DNA from: Microcebus murinus | Taxonomy: Eukaryota > Chordata > Mammalia > Primates > Cheirogaleidae | Assembly (NCBI RefSeq): GCF_040939455.1 | Contig: NC_134106.1 | Span: forward strand, 90,155,001 to 90,219,000 | Direction of reading: 5' to 3' | DNA: 64,000 bases | Part shown: positions 48,463 through 59,679 of the stretch, in pieces | Layout of the letters: every line of letters starts with the position of its first letter | How positions within the stretch are numbered: position 1 is the first letter of the stretch | Translations under genes and position numbers: made by a program | The notes under the pieces: model-generated | The model's database searches: none | Seen by the model: the letters and a program-made list of their open reading frames with translations, nothing else | What the model was told of the DNA's origin: nothing

Positions 48463-51400
48463 CTAAAAAATTGATGCACAGAATATCAAAATTAATTTCT
48501 TTGTTTAAGAAATGTAAACATAAAACCACTACTAAATCTTATTAAGTAATCTTAACATTTATACTGCAATTAATCCAACAAGCAACTTTAAGCAGTTCTA
48601 ATCAATTACAAGGGGAGGAGGGACTTGATACCACCAGATAAATTTCACTTGCCAGTAGCTATCCGTGGGGACAACAGACTAATCAGTTAGATCTCTTTAA
48701 ATCCCCTGATTGCCAAGCTCCTTCTCCTTGCTGTAAATTAGAATTTGAGAATTATCAACAGAAAAATTGAAAACAACATACTTAAAGATCAGAACCTTAC
48801 ACATAAGTTCAATAAAAATTTCAGAGAACACTAATAAGTTTCATTTCTGAGGTTAAATAATCTGAGGGTAGTTGTATCTTCAGTTAATAATAAGCAGCAC
48901 TAATTAAGGAAAGGAAAACCTGCTTACAGAATTTCTTTTCTTTTGTCCCACAAGAAAAGCAACCTAAGTGTCTAATTTTTCTCTACATTAAAGATGTTAA
49001 GTGAAAATTATTCTATAGAATGATTGTGATAATACGCATCTTTTAAATAAAGAAGTTGGTACTTTTAAGATTAATATTTAGCAGGCCCAATAAATATTTT
49101 CTATCCAAGAACCATAATATGAAGAAGTCACAAGATATAACCACATCAGATATACATTTACTGTTTTTTAATAACAATTCAAAGTTTTATTCAAAAACTC
49201 TGAATCTTACTTTGAGAGTAGCATTTCTTATCAAAGCAAAATCATCATTAATCATTCTGGTAACTAAAATAACTCAATAACTCAAAGACTTCTTAAACAT
49301 TTTAAATTCACTATTATTTGTAAACTTCCCCCCCAAAAAGAGAAAGGCAGCTTCATTAAACTTTTATGTTCGCCAAGATAGACTCCCAAACTTAGAAGGA
49401 AATAGCCCTTTTTCAATTTTAAAAGTTAAAATTAGATGTCAACTCTTAATGAAAACTAAGATAAAATTTTCAGGATAGCTTAGTATAGTTAATTTTGATA
49501 TAAGTACAGCAGTGCAAAAGAACACTTGGTCATATTTCAATTCCTTTTAACATGATCTAAAATTCCTTTTACATCAAACCACATTTTTCACACAAATGGC
49601 AATATGCACACCCTCACTCCAAATTTTTTAATATTTAAAAATATGTAATAAATGTATAGAATATTTTGTATATCCTTATTTTGTAATAAATGTATAGGAT
49701 ATTTTGCCAAGTATTTATTGAGTACTACCATATGAAAGATGTTCTGGGAGACATTTAGAAAAAACTCACTACATGTTACATCCTTGAATCATGTAAAAAT
49801 ATCCTTGAAGCATGTAACGATACCAAAACTGAGAGATAAGAATTGAAAAGGTCAGAATCTCTTTTTAAAGACTTCTGTTTTTCATTTACCTTAATTATGC
49901 CATTGTGCTTGTCTAACTTAGAGCACAAAATCATCTGTGAACAGGTTCAGAATTTTAGAGAGAAGTAACTATCACTACATACACCATTACAGGTATTTCA
50001 AAATGTTTAATATATAGATGACTGAAACACTTAAAAATCAAAGACAAATTGAGGAGACATGTAACATCATCATAATCATATCATTTAAGATAATTTTTTA
50101 CTCTCATTAAAGATTCTCAGAGTTCAATATTTTTATATTTAGGAATATTCATAAAAATGCTAAGTAAGGTTCTTTTCTTAGAAAAAGGACATCTAGATTT
50201 TAACAGCCCTGCCCTCGCGCTTCTGAGGCAAACATAAAGTTATGATTTTCAATTGAAATAGAGTATAAAGTGTCAAAAGTATAGGTCATTGGATCACACA
50301 GAGTATTAAAATAAGTTCTTATTATACTATTTCCTGACATCTTGCTAAAAAATTAAACAGAGAATCAACTGAATCAGTGGGGTCACTTCCTCTTCAATAA
50401 TTTAGATTTCATGCCATCTTTCACATTCAATGATTTCTCACAAGTCACTGTATAAATACCCTTCTTAAATAACTATATGTATGAAGTGAACAACCAGATA
50501 CCATATCTGAAATATTTGTATCTGATTCTTTATACAACCATACCACATTTACCAACACTGAAAAGATAACAAAATAGAATATTTTGCCTCAAACAAACTT
50601 GAGAAAATGTGTAAGAAAAGCAAAAGTATGAATCAGAACAGGAAAGAAAGAGAAACACATGTTACTAGAAGGAGGAGCTAAATTTCTCTGGAAGAAACTG
50701 TTAGTAGTCATCTCAATATTCTATTGCTTCTATCAGTGTGTACAAAAATGCCAGAGTTAGAACCAGTAGGAAAAAACTAATACTAGAAAAAATGGCTAAG
50801 AGTTACCTCGGGATACAAACAATGATGAAAGAGAGGTTCAATTCATAGAAAAGGACAGTAAAGGAAACAATAGGAACGTTTGTAGCTGCCAATAATTTGA
50901 GAGCTGAATAAGGTACGGAGGAAAAAAATGCGGGGTATAAAAATAATGAAAGATTAGGTGTCAGATGCTTATGTCAGGAAATTTCTGGCAGAAAAAGCTG
51001 TTCCAGTTTTAAAATAGATTATTTTGTCAAGATGATGAAGACTTAAGTCAGAGCACCATAAAAAATAGCACTGCTATTCTTTGAAGCAGAAAGATAGTCC
51101 TAATTCAACATTATGGAAGTGAAAAAACTATGCTTTACCCTACACCAAGCAGAATTTTAAACAGAGATGAAAAAACCATAATTATTCACACTAAATAAGC
51201 AATAAAGGGAAAGCACGTATGATAGACTAAAGCAAAAACTCAGATACAAAATTATGAACAAGTATCAACTGAGTGATATAAGTATGATAAATACTGGAAG
51301 AAAAATGAACAAAAGTTTAAAAAATTATAATAACATGTAGAATAACAGGAAAATTTGTGTCTTTTTATAAATGTATTATGTTATAGTCATTATGATTTTA

Positions 51401-52324
51401 AATGCAAAATAAATTTGGTTGTGCAATAAGATTTTGAAAAATTAGGCATCCTTCAAAAGAAAACCTAAATGATAAGAAAATTATAAAAATGTAATGTAAA
51501 ATTTTTATTCAATTAAGTTGTCAGAAACAATGCTGATTTACTTATATACTTAATCATTAAAAAAATTTAAGCATAAAAATCCATATAATACTTTATAACG
51601 ACTCCAAGTTCTCTTTTTCCCCAAAATGTTTAAACACAATCAGAGCATATTAAGTTGTTTTCCTCATTATTAAAAACTGATAACAAAGTATCTGGGAAGA
51701 CAAGAAAGAAATACACAGAATACTCGAAATTTTGCATGTGAATGACATCTTTCCCAGGGGCCCTCAAACGTCAGAACCAAAGGCAGAAGCAGCTGTTCAA
51801 TGCCAATTGCCAGGGAGAATGCAAAGAGAAGTCGTCGCCACAGAAACCAGGGTCCAAACTACACCAGCAACACGGAAATGTGAAGCTGAGAACAGGAAAC
51901 TGGCAGGAATAAGAACCTACATTTCTGAAGACTATGGTTGGGGAAAGGGAGAGGAATAGAAAGAAAACAAACTTTAGCAATATTCCCAGAAAGAGTTTTG
52001 GCACCTTTGACAGAAGCACAGGTATGAAGGCATCCCAAGGGAGGGCTCTTCACTTTATTTGGGAAAAAGGGATCATAGACCCCTCTGAGATCTTATGTTC
52101 CCTTTTCCCAAAGCAAGTACCGGGCAACGTTTACTTCATTTCAGGAGTTCCACAACCATGGGTTAAGAAACCCTGCTGAGGAGTTAATGGGGACTGACTA
52201 GCTGCCTGACATTCTCACGCACCCATTCATTCAACCGGCCCTCACAAGGGGCTAGACTTTAAGGCTGGGATTCTCTCTGCTATGCTGGCAGCTCTACCTC
52301 AGCATCCAGCCCAGAAGAAAAGTT
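48463..52324. other. RAB28 intron 1, no recognised repeat
   Basis: 3.9 kb of AT-rich sequence up to about 51700, then more balanced composition approaching the CpG island. No young repeat recognised. Frames at 51732-52179 are short and unconvincing. Confidence 0.55.
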
Positions 52325-52620
52325 CAACAAACGTTTGTTGAATGAATGCTTGTACGCACAGGTGCTGTGCTGGGAACAGAGATGATGAACAGGTATAATA
52401 CCAAAACAGCAACCAACGTTTATTAAGTGCACACTGTGTTCTCACAGTTTTATGTGTATTTTCACATTTAATGTGCATTTCCTCATTTCTCCCCTCGCGG
52501 TGGCCCCCATCAATACCCATCTTACAGATGAAGCACAAACAGCTTAGCAATTTGCACTTCAATCACCCATCCAGTAAGTGATGGAGCCCCAATCCTCACC
52601 CAGGGAATCTGATTCCAGAG
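52325..52620 (+). mobile_element. MIR/L2-type ancient fragments in intron 1
   Basis: 52325-52400 has 'caacaaacgtttgttgaatgaatg'. 52410-52620 has the MIR pattern 'acgtttattaagtgcacactgtg' then 'cccatcttacagatgaagca' and 'ccagtaagtgatggagcc'. Confidence 0.65.
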
Positions 52621-53071
52621 CCAACCTCTTGGGAGCTCACAGTACAGAGGAGGCATCAGACACGGTGAGGGGGAGAGGGAGGGAGGAGCAAAGTGTGACC
52701 CGGTCTGCAAGTAAAAGGAGGTAGTAAGATGCCCTGGCAGATCCTTGCCAGTCCTGAGAGGCGAGAAGCTGCAAAGCTGCCCAGGGAGGCGCGATGCTGG
52801 CCAGAGTCTTGAAGGAGTTCGCAATGTGAAGGCAGGGAGCTGGGAAGTGACTTTTTTTTTTTTTAAGGGGGCGCTGGATAGCTCTCGTCGGGTTTCACCG
52901 AGCGCCCACTTGGTGTCCGGCCCCAGGTCTTAACCAGACGGGCCCGGGCCTAGAGGCCCCAGGGCTCGGGTTAACGAGACGACGCCGGGAGGCGGGGAAG
53001 AGGCTGGGGGGCGCCGGGGCCGCGCCGGGGTTCCTGCAGGCGTGGGACGGCGGGCCCGCTTGAGGACTGAC

Positions 53072-53146
53072 CTTCCCGGAGGTGCCGTCCCCCAGCACGA
53101 CGATTTTCAGTTGCCGGTCCTGGCTCTCCTCCTCAGAGTCCGACAT
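53072..53146 (-). CDS. RAB28: RAB28 coding exon 1 (residues 1-25)
   Basis: This exon encodes 25 codons, [20 protein letters not shown] followed by GTSGK. It has the acidic N-terminus, the first beta strand and the P-loop (G1 motif GDGTSGK) that binds the GTP phosphates. The ATG at 53146 sits in a good Kozak context (CACCATGT), and no longer in-frame upstream start fits the family. The exon ends exactly after Lys25 at the donor AAG|gtcagt, so the next exon begins in phase 0 with Thr26, the Mg-binding residue. Residue 22 is Thr; from memory the human protein has Ala there. Reading on past 53072 gives a run with no RAB similarity, which confirms the splice site. The exon lies inside the CpG island that forms the promoter. 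Confidence 0.97.
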
Positions 53147-53295
53147 GGTGTCCCGGGAACCAGGCCCGCCCCCCGAGGTGGAGTGAGGAAGGGAAGGAGG
53201 AGGCCTCCAGGGGCGGGGGAGAGGAGGAAGGGAAGCAGTGGGGGCAGGACCCCCCGCCCCGGTGTCTCAGCAGCCGCTGGAAGGATTGGAGAGAA

Positions 53296-53313
53296 TTACT
53301 CGCCGGACGCCAT
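53296..53313 (-). promoter_or_regulatory. Possible 5-codon upstream ORF in the RAB28 leader
   Basis: On the minus strand ATG GCG TCC GGC GAG TAA starts inside the YY1-type motif, 167 bp upstream of the main ATG (start to start). Its context, CAAGATGG, has A at -3 and G at +4, which is strong. It would act as a short translated leader peptide (MASGE) only if transcription starts upstream of 53313, which the sequence alone cannot show. Confidence 0.4.
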
Positions 53314-53925
53314 CTTGCCCTCCGCCCCTCCCCCCTGCTCGGGTCCCGCCCCCTGCGCGTCACGTCGGGCGCGCGCCCCCGCCTCGGCACCAACCCGCGA
53401 GGACCGCGGGGCTCCCTGGAGAGCCGCACCACTCGCCGCCCGGGGCTGGGGGAAACGCTCGAGCGGGAGAGAAGAGCCGATGCGCTCTTTGCAGAAGTGG
53501 TCGGCTAGGGGGGAAATAGAAGTGTATCTTTCAGATTACGTGGGAAAAAATGGGAGCAGAGTAGCTCGTAGGCGTTCTATCCAGTTCCCTTGTTTCCCTC
53601 CCCACTTTATCAGGTCCCTGACGTGAATGGTTTAGCCCGAGGGGGGCGGAGGAGGGACGCCTTGGCTGCGCACCACGGTTGCCATGGAAGCCAGGAGTCC
53701 GCGGAGAGGCGGCTGGGCGGCGTCTGTCCGGGCACCCTGGACGTGGGTTGCCCCGCGGAGCGCTCAGGGGAGAGGCCCCTGGAGCTGGTGCGGGCTCGGG
53801 AGCTCGCGTGCCGGAAGAGTAACGTCTGGGAAGAGGGCGCGGCCGGCCGGAGAAGCGGGCGGCTAAGGGCCGAGGCTGCAGGGAGGCTGCAGTGGCGGCC
53901 GTGAGGCCTCTCAGACTCTCGGTTT

Positions 53926-54364
53926 CTCGTTCATTCATCGAGCATTACCAAGCGCTAACCCCGTAGCCCTCGGATTCTAGGACAGCAGTTCTCAAAGTGT
54001 GGTCCGGGGATAAAGTCAAAACAATTTTGATAAGAATACAGACACTTTCTTTGCCCTTTTCACATTCATTCTCTAACAAGCTTGCAGTTTTCCGGAGAAT
54101 ACGCGTAGTGTATGACGTCATCACAGCTAAGGGGGCGTGTGCTTGTTATTCTGTGTTTAAACATTTCTCAATTTTAATTTCAATGCAGTAAAGATAGGTA
54201 TAACCCACATAAACATAAGCTCTTTGGATTCCACGGTAATTCTTAAGCGTATGGAGGGACCCTGAGTCCGAAAAATTTGATAACTGCAGCCCTGAATGAT
54301 CTCAGTTCAAGAGGGTGAGTAAATGGCATCCTTGAAAATTACAATATAGTGAGATAAATTCTAC
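53926..54364. other. 5' flank of RAB28, nothing recognised besides the CRE
   Basis: Composition falls back from the island toward AT-rich. 'ggacagcagttctcaaagtgtggtc' near 53980 resembles the end of an old hAT/MER5-type element, but I cannot bound it. Confidence 0.4.
54113..54120. promoter_or_regulatory. Palindromic CRE site (TGACGTCA)
   Basis: A perfect cAMP-response-element palindrome sits about 0.97 kb upstream of the RAB28 ATG, just outside the CpG island and in sequence that is not an obvious repeat. CREB/ATF factors bind this octamer. The match is exact; function is not shown. Confidence 0.45.
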
Positions 54365-54890
54365 AATAATAATGCAAGCCCACTATGTTTGTCTTGTTAA
54401 TCACTTTACATGGATTATTACCTTTACTTCTTATAGGAATCCAAAAAAGTACGTAGAAGTATACCCATTTTACAGATGAGGAAGCTTAAGTTGCAGGAAA
54501 CTTAGCTCAGACTCAATGGCCCTGGAGAGAATATGGGAATTAGAATCGGAAAGCAGGACAGTTTAACGAAATGCCCAGCCCTGGAGGCAGCACTGGAGTT
54601 GTATTCACCGACCTGCACTTCCTACATATGTTCCCTGGAGCCACAATTTCCTCATCTGTAAAATAGACTACTGCCTCTGTAGGGTTGAGAATTAAATGAA
54701 ATAATCAGTATAAAGTAGCATACAGATCATGATGCCTGGCATGTAGTAAACACTTAGTATTAACCAGTGTGATTTAACACCCTTATCATCATCATTAACC
54801 ATGTTGGAAGCACCACTACTTTCTAGCCATGTTACCTTAGACAAGTTTCTTATGTAGAGCCTCGGTCTCCTCATCTGCAGATATGTCTGG
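54365..54890. mobile_element. Cluster of MIR SINE fragments
   Basis: 54365-54505 is MIR in plus orientation ('tacccattttacagatgagg'). 54630-54770 and 54800-54885 are minus-orientation MIR ('cctcatctgtaaaatagac', 'cagcatgatgcctggcatgtagtaaaca'-like text, 'cggtctcctcatctgcag'). Confidence 0.7.
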
Positions 54891-56274
54891 GCCACGATAA
54901 AAGGTACCCAGTTGGTATTAGCACCCAGTTATTTCCCCACTCTCCCACTACTGCTGCCACCACCAACCTTTCTAATCACTGGATTTGTTAATGAGAATCA
55001 GAAGAAAGAGAGTATGTGAAAGGCTTTGTAAACTTCTTTATTATTGTTGGTTTGAGGAATCTGCTTTTTAGTGAGGACAGACTTAACCCATTCTTGTCCA
55101 TGCGGAAAGTTAAAATGCCAGAAATTTGCTTTTCCACCCTTCCTTGATGGAGATGGCTATGTGATCCACCTGACCAATGAGATAGAAGACAGTGTCCTTT
55201 GGGATACATTTGAAAAAGATATCCCCCAACCCTACCCCCCCCAGGTTTTTTTTTTTAAAGAAAAGGAAAACAGGAGAGATGCAGAAGAGCCTTCCTCCTC
55301 CCTTCCCTTGCTTTCATTATTGGGTGAAAAGAGGACATTTGGAACTACCACAGCTTCTTCAGCCTGTCATCTAGGCTTCTTGTTATGGGAAATAATACTA
55401 AGACACTGTAGTGATGTATTCTATTACTTGCAAACAAAAACATCCCAACTGGCACAACTATACTACTTTGGCCAAAATCTATATTCAGCTAAAGTCATAG
55501 GACTGATTTTCATGTGTGGAATTATATGAAGAGAAATCTAGAAGAAAACTTGCAGTATTCTTATCATCAACTTCCAAGATGACTGCCCTGATGGAAAGAC
55601 AACTTTTATGTGGATATGGGTATATCTGGGGGGTATTGCTATATAAAGCAAGAAGTCAGTTGCATTATTTTAGTGACCCTACTTTACACATATATGGCAA
55701 GTTTCTGGGTTTAAAGTTAGAATGTGAAGACTTAGAGCCATTTTTGAAAATTAAAAAGAAAAATATCTTCTGCATAGAGGACCATATTAATATTGAGAGT
55801 TTCCAGTATGGTACTTTAACATTCTAAAGAAAAATAGAACTGATCCACAGGAAAGGAAATGTCTGTGTAGATTTTCAGGTATAATACCCATAACAGGGTC
55901 ATAGACTAGAAGAATGGTTTTCTGTGGTTTTAAAACAAATAAACAAAAGGTTTAGATAAGTATTCTAGACATTTCAAGAAATTAGGCTTCTTTAGAACCC
56001 TAATTTTAAAATATATTCCCTAGCATCCCTGACAGATAATCATCCAAATTTTATTTGAATACATCAATATTCAAGGAGTTTATTCCTTCATGAAGCAACC
56101 TGGACTATGATGGATTGGCTTGGTCATTAGAATAATCTCTTTGATGATAAGCCAAAGTTTATAATTATAAATTCCAGCTAATGGTATTAGGTATGTCCTC
56201 TGGAGTAAAACAAAATCTCCCCATTCTATAGGAAGATGTTCAGAGTGATTCATTAATAATTAGTGATTAATGTG
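54891..56274. other. 5' flank stretch, unassigned
   Basis: 55070-55400 looks like a decayed LTR-type segment ('tgatggagatggctatgtgatcc', 'cctgtcatctaggcttcttgtta'), family unclear. The 152-codon frame at 55071-55529 and the 103-codon frame at 55516-55827 have no recognisable domains. No gene called. Confidence 0.4.
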
Positions 56275-56405
56275 ATAAATGTTTAATGAATGCCTATTTT
56301 GTATTAGGATTCTTATTCACAACTCTTCTAAGCACTGATGCACAAAAGTGAACAAAACATACAAGGACTCTGCTCCCATGGAATGTATAAACTGGTAGAG
56401 AGGTC
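56275..56405 (+). mobile_element. Ancient MIR/L2-type fragment
   Basis: Text 'cttctaagcactgatgcaca' and 'gtgaacaaaacatacaagga' then 'ctgctcccatggaatgt' fits an old, widely shared mammalian repeat. Confidence 0.5.
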
Positions 56406-56414
56406 TAGTAAGCT

Positions 56415-56905
56415 GAATAATAGCCATGCAGAGATATCAGGCCCTAATCATTGGAATCTATAAATGTTACTTTGTTCTTTTATTTTAAAAAAAAAAAAAA
56501 GCATCTTTCAGATGTGATTAAATTAAGCCTCTAGATGGGGAGGCTATCCTGGATTATCTGAATAGACCCTGAATGCAATCACATGTATCCTTATTAGAGA
56601 GAAGTAGAAGAAGATTTGGCCCAGACAGAAAAGAAGGCAATATAAACATAGAGACAGAGACTGCAGTGATACAGCCACAAGGTAAGAAATGCTGGCAGCT
56701 ACTAGTAGCTGGAAAACGCAAAACAAATTCTCTCCTGGAACTTCTGGAGGGAACACAACCCTGCTGACTCCTTGATTTCAGTCTAGTGACATTGATTTAG
56801 GACGTCTGTCCTCCAGAACTGTGAGAAAATAAATTCATGTTGTTTTAAGCTACCAAATTAATGGTAATTTGTTACAACAGCCACAGAACAGTAATACAGG
56901 AGATC
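56415..56905 (+). mobile_element. MLT1-type LTR relic
   Basis: Ordered MLT1 text on the plus strand: 'ggctatcctggattatctga', 'gacgtctgtcctccagaactgtgag', then the LTR end 'aaataaattcatgttgttttaagctacc'. A 14-base A run interrupts it near 56489. Non-coding. Confidence 0.8.
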
Positions 56906-57180
56906 TTCAAAAAGTTCATAGAAAGTCCATATTATGAAAATCTATGCATAAATTTCAAAAAAATTTTTACACCAAAATAACTTATAGTAAACTTGTTATA
57001 ACTTGGCTAAACAGGATCTAGTTTCAGGCGCAAAGAAGCCCAGGCCATCAGTTTGAAAGGAAACCCTATCAGAACAACATGAATTCTACTGAAATTGAAA
57101 GAAGGACAAATATCAAATTGATAATGAAGGTTGAACAGAAGGATGGTGAAATCATGGAAACTTTGATAAATCACAGAGTG
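56906..57180 (+). mobile_element. Mariner (MARNA-like) fragment
   Basis: Starts with 'agttcatagaaagtccatattatgaaaatctatgcataaatttc', like the mariner terminal repeat. About 57112-57166 translates as NIKLIMKVEQKDGEIMETL, resembling the N-terminal region of mariner transposase. Only the 5' part remains. Confidence 0.6.
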
Positions 57181-57199
57181 TGTGTATAATAGTATATCA

Positions 57200-59275
57200 A
57201 AGAGGGAAGAGGTGACAGTTGGAAACCATATTGGAAAAGAAATAAAATTGGAATTCTACATTTCATTATACACACAAATTAATAAATTCCATTTAAATAA
57301 GAATCTAAATGTGAAAAATAAAAATACTAGGAGGAGGCTATCTTATCTTAGGATTGAGAAGGATTTCTTGATCAAAACACAGAGTTCCTCATAAAAGAAA
57401 AAATTCAAGAAAATTGCATTAAAATTAAAAACTGTTCATCAAAGCATATTAAAAAGTGAAAGTATAAACCACAAACTAGGAGGAGATATATTCAATATAT
57501 AAAACTTATAGCCATTGTTTGAGCTCAGGAGTTCAAGACCAGCCTAAGCAAGAGCAAGACCCCGTGTCCACTAAAAAAAAAATAGGTAAGAAATTAGCTG
57601 GAAAGCTAAAAATATAGATTAAAAAAATTAGCTGGGCATGGTGGTACATGCCTGTAGTCAGAGCTACTCAGGAGGCTGAAGCAGTAGGATTACTTGCACT
57701 CAGGAGTTTGAGGTTGCTGCAAGCTAGGCGGACACCACCGCACTCTAGCCCAGGCAGCAGAGTGAGACACTGTTTCAAAAAGAAAAAAAAAAAAAAAAAG
57801 CTTATAGCCTATTGGTATCCAGAATCTACAAAAAGCTACAAATCCTTGAGAAAAAAAATTCTCAAGAATTTTTTTGAAAATGAGCAAACAAAATGAAACA
57901 ACACTTTAGAGAAGAAAAAACGTACGGTGAATAAACTTATACAAAAATATAAGTTAATATAATATAATCAGAAAAACAAAAAGGGTCTTCATGAGATACC
58001 ATTTCATACCTAGTATATTAGCAAAAACTAAAAAGTCCAACAATTTCTTCATCAGTCAAGAAAATAAAAAACACACAGGTAGGTTAACAAACAGAAATAA
58101 TACAGGGAATTGGTTACAAGGTGTTGAAAGGCAGAAAAAAACAAAAAGGAAAACGGGGTAGCACAAAGTTACTGCAAGAAGCAGTTACAACCTTTTAGAC
58201 TAGGGGAACAAAGGGAAGAGGTTTGGGTTATCATAACTTTGAAGCTGAAAGGAGAAGGCTTGGAGATTTGAGACCCAGAATTTTGCTGCTGCTGTTCTTT
58301 ACGAATATGCAGGAAGGATCCAAGGGCCGAGACCCAGAATTGTGAGGACGAAATTGCATTGGCTGCTACTGGCCATACATTGGTAGATCCAATATTTAGG
58401 GGTCCCACAGAGCTAGAACTCACCCCTAAGGAGAGGACCCTGCTCAGCTGCTTCTGGTGCCTCTAAATGAGCGCAGTGAGGCTGATTCAGGGAATGTGGC
58501 AATAATCACCGCTATAACCAGCTACTGCTGCTCAGGCAAAATGCCACTTTTGGAAGAACACTAATAGGAATACCAAGCAAACAGGGAAGAAAGCCCCTTC
58601 TGCCTCCTCCTACTTTCCAAACTCCCTCTTGTGGCCCCCATTAGCAGAAACTAAAAGGAAGCAAGCTGGCAAAAGAAAAATGTAAATTTGGAAAGTATTA
58701 GCCCCATCTTAAGTCAGTACAGAATATATGTAAGTTTGGAGGTTAAAGCCAATACCTTTATAACTGGCACAATACCAATTGTTAAGGAGCATGTAGATCA
58801 ACAGGAACTCTTATTCACTTCTTGTAGAGAGCACTTGCAACCACTTGAAAAACAACTTGTCATTACTTCGTAAAGTTAAAGATCTGCATGACCTGTGACC
58901 CAGCAATTCCACTCCTAAGCATGCACCCTGGAAATCTCATGTATATATACAGCAGGAGAAATGTGCAAGAATTGTCATAAGCTCATTTGCATTAGAAAAA
59001 TAATCCAAAAGCCTTTCAAAAATAGATTTTGGCATATTCACACAAGAAAATATTATAGAGCATTAAAAAAATGAACGCACTACAGCTATGTGGGTTTATC
59101 ATAGAAACACAATATTGAGTGAAAAAAAAAGCTAATCTGAAAAGACCTCACAAGGTATGATACCATATTTATAAAGCTCTAAAACAAGAACTCAAAATTA
59201 AATGTAAATATATATGTATGTATGTGTGTAATGAAAAAAAATCCAAAAAGAGAATGGTAAAAGAAAGTGGATGAA
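57200..59275 (+). mobile_element. Old L1M ORF2 fragments with intervening sequence
   Basis: L1M ORF2 text at 57200-57517 and 57800-58050 ('ccagaatctacaaaaagctac', 'gagataccatttcatac') and again at 58870-59275 ('gacccagcaattccactcctaagc'). 58060-58865 is a less AT-rich segment that looks like another ancient repeat I cannot classify. It contains 'ggggtcccacagagctagaactcacccctaaggagaggacc' and 'tctgccagc'-poor text and has no gene. Confidence 0.6.
57518..57799 (+). mobile_element. Alu, diverged, 5'-truncated
   Basis: Alu from the middle of the left arm to poly-A, with strepsirrhine-type 'gaggttgctgcaagctaggcgg'. Flanked by related copies of CTTATAGCC(T)ATTG (left 57504-57517, right 57801-57814), taken as target duplication. 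Confidence 0.85.
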
Positions 59276-59604
59276 GGCCGGGCGCGGTAGCTCACGCCTG
59301 TAATCCTAGCACTCTGGGAGGCCGAGGCGGGAGGATTGCTCGAGGCGGGAGGATTGCTCGAGGTCAAGAGTTCAAAGCCAGCCTGAGCAAGAGCGAGACC
59401 CCGTCTCTACTATAAATAGAAAGAAATTAATTGGCCAACTAATATATATACAAAAAATTAGCCGGGCATGGTGGCGCATGCCTATAGTCCCAGCTACTTG
59501 GGAGGCTGAGGCAGGAGGATTGCTTGAGCCCAGGAGTTTGAGGTTGCTGACGCCACAGCACTCAGTCTAGTCTGGGCAACAACGCAAGACTCTGTCAAAA
59601 AAAA
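59276..59604 (+). mobile_element. Young Alu with internal 18-bp duplication
   Basis: Near-consensus strepsirrhine Alu starting GGCCGGGCGCGG, with a perfect 17-bp target duplication AAAAGAAAGTGGATGAA (59259-59275 and 59605-59621). CGAGGCGGGAGGATTGCT is tandemly doubled at 59323-59340 and 59341-59358. Confidence 0.95.
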
Positions 59605-59679
59605 AAAAGAAAGTGGATGAAACAGAAAAGGAACAGAGGGGGAGATACGGGTTATAATTATTTATTTTGGGGGTTAATG

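Larger units (their letters stand above)
1..53146 (-). other. RAB28: RAB28 transcription unit, 5' portion (coding exons 1-4 and introns 1-3 complete, intron 4 partial)
   Basis: Four exons on the minus strand, each with GT donor and AG acceptor where present, join in frame to give the N-terminal 130 residues of RAB28. The numbering is supported by the known GDP-lock position T26 and GTP-lock position Q72 falling on the P-loop threonine and the WDIGGQ glutamine. Intron sizes read from the window are 4609 bp (intron 1), 5086 bp (intron 2), 14787 bp (intron 3) and more than 28273 bp (intron 4). Established knowledge: RAB28 is a ciliary and photoreceptor small GTPase linked to the BBSome, and recessive loss causes cone-rod dystrophy in people. 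The C-terminal half, including the NKxD aspartate and the prenylation CaaX box, is not in the window. The transcription start was not mapped, so the interval begins at the initiator ATG. Confidence 0.96.
52870..53925 (-). promoter_or_regulatory. RAB28: RAB28 CpG-island promoter and 5' UTR region
   Basis: About 1 kb is strongly GC- and CpG-rich in an otherwise AT-rich window, and it surrounds the RAB28 initiator ATG. No TATA box is visible. GC boxes (CCGCCC-type cores) occur near 53167, 53255, 53322 and 53347. A YY1-type motif (CAAGATGGCG on the minus strand, 53308-53317) lies about 165 bp upstream of the ATG, a usual place for YY1 just inside TATA-less transcripts. An ETS-like core (ccggaag) is near 53811. 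This is the architecture of a housekeeping promoter. The start sites are not determinable by eye, and upstream-antisense transcription from the right half of the island is possible. Several open frames cross the island in both directions; they reflect GC-rich, stop-poor sequence. Confidence 0.85.

Noticed and set aside
53042..53626. 194-codon plus-strand open frame across the CpG island
   Set aside because: Arg/Pro/Gly/Ala-rich translation typical of stop-poor GC-rich DNA; it lies antisense to RAB28 exon 1 and shows no domain.
55071..55529. 152-codon frame upstream of RAB28
   Set aside because: No recognisable domain, no CpG island or splice context, and it overlaps text resembling a decayed LTR.
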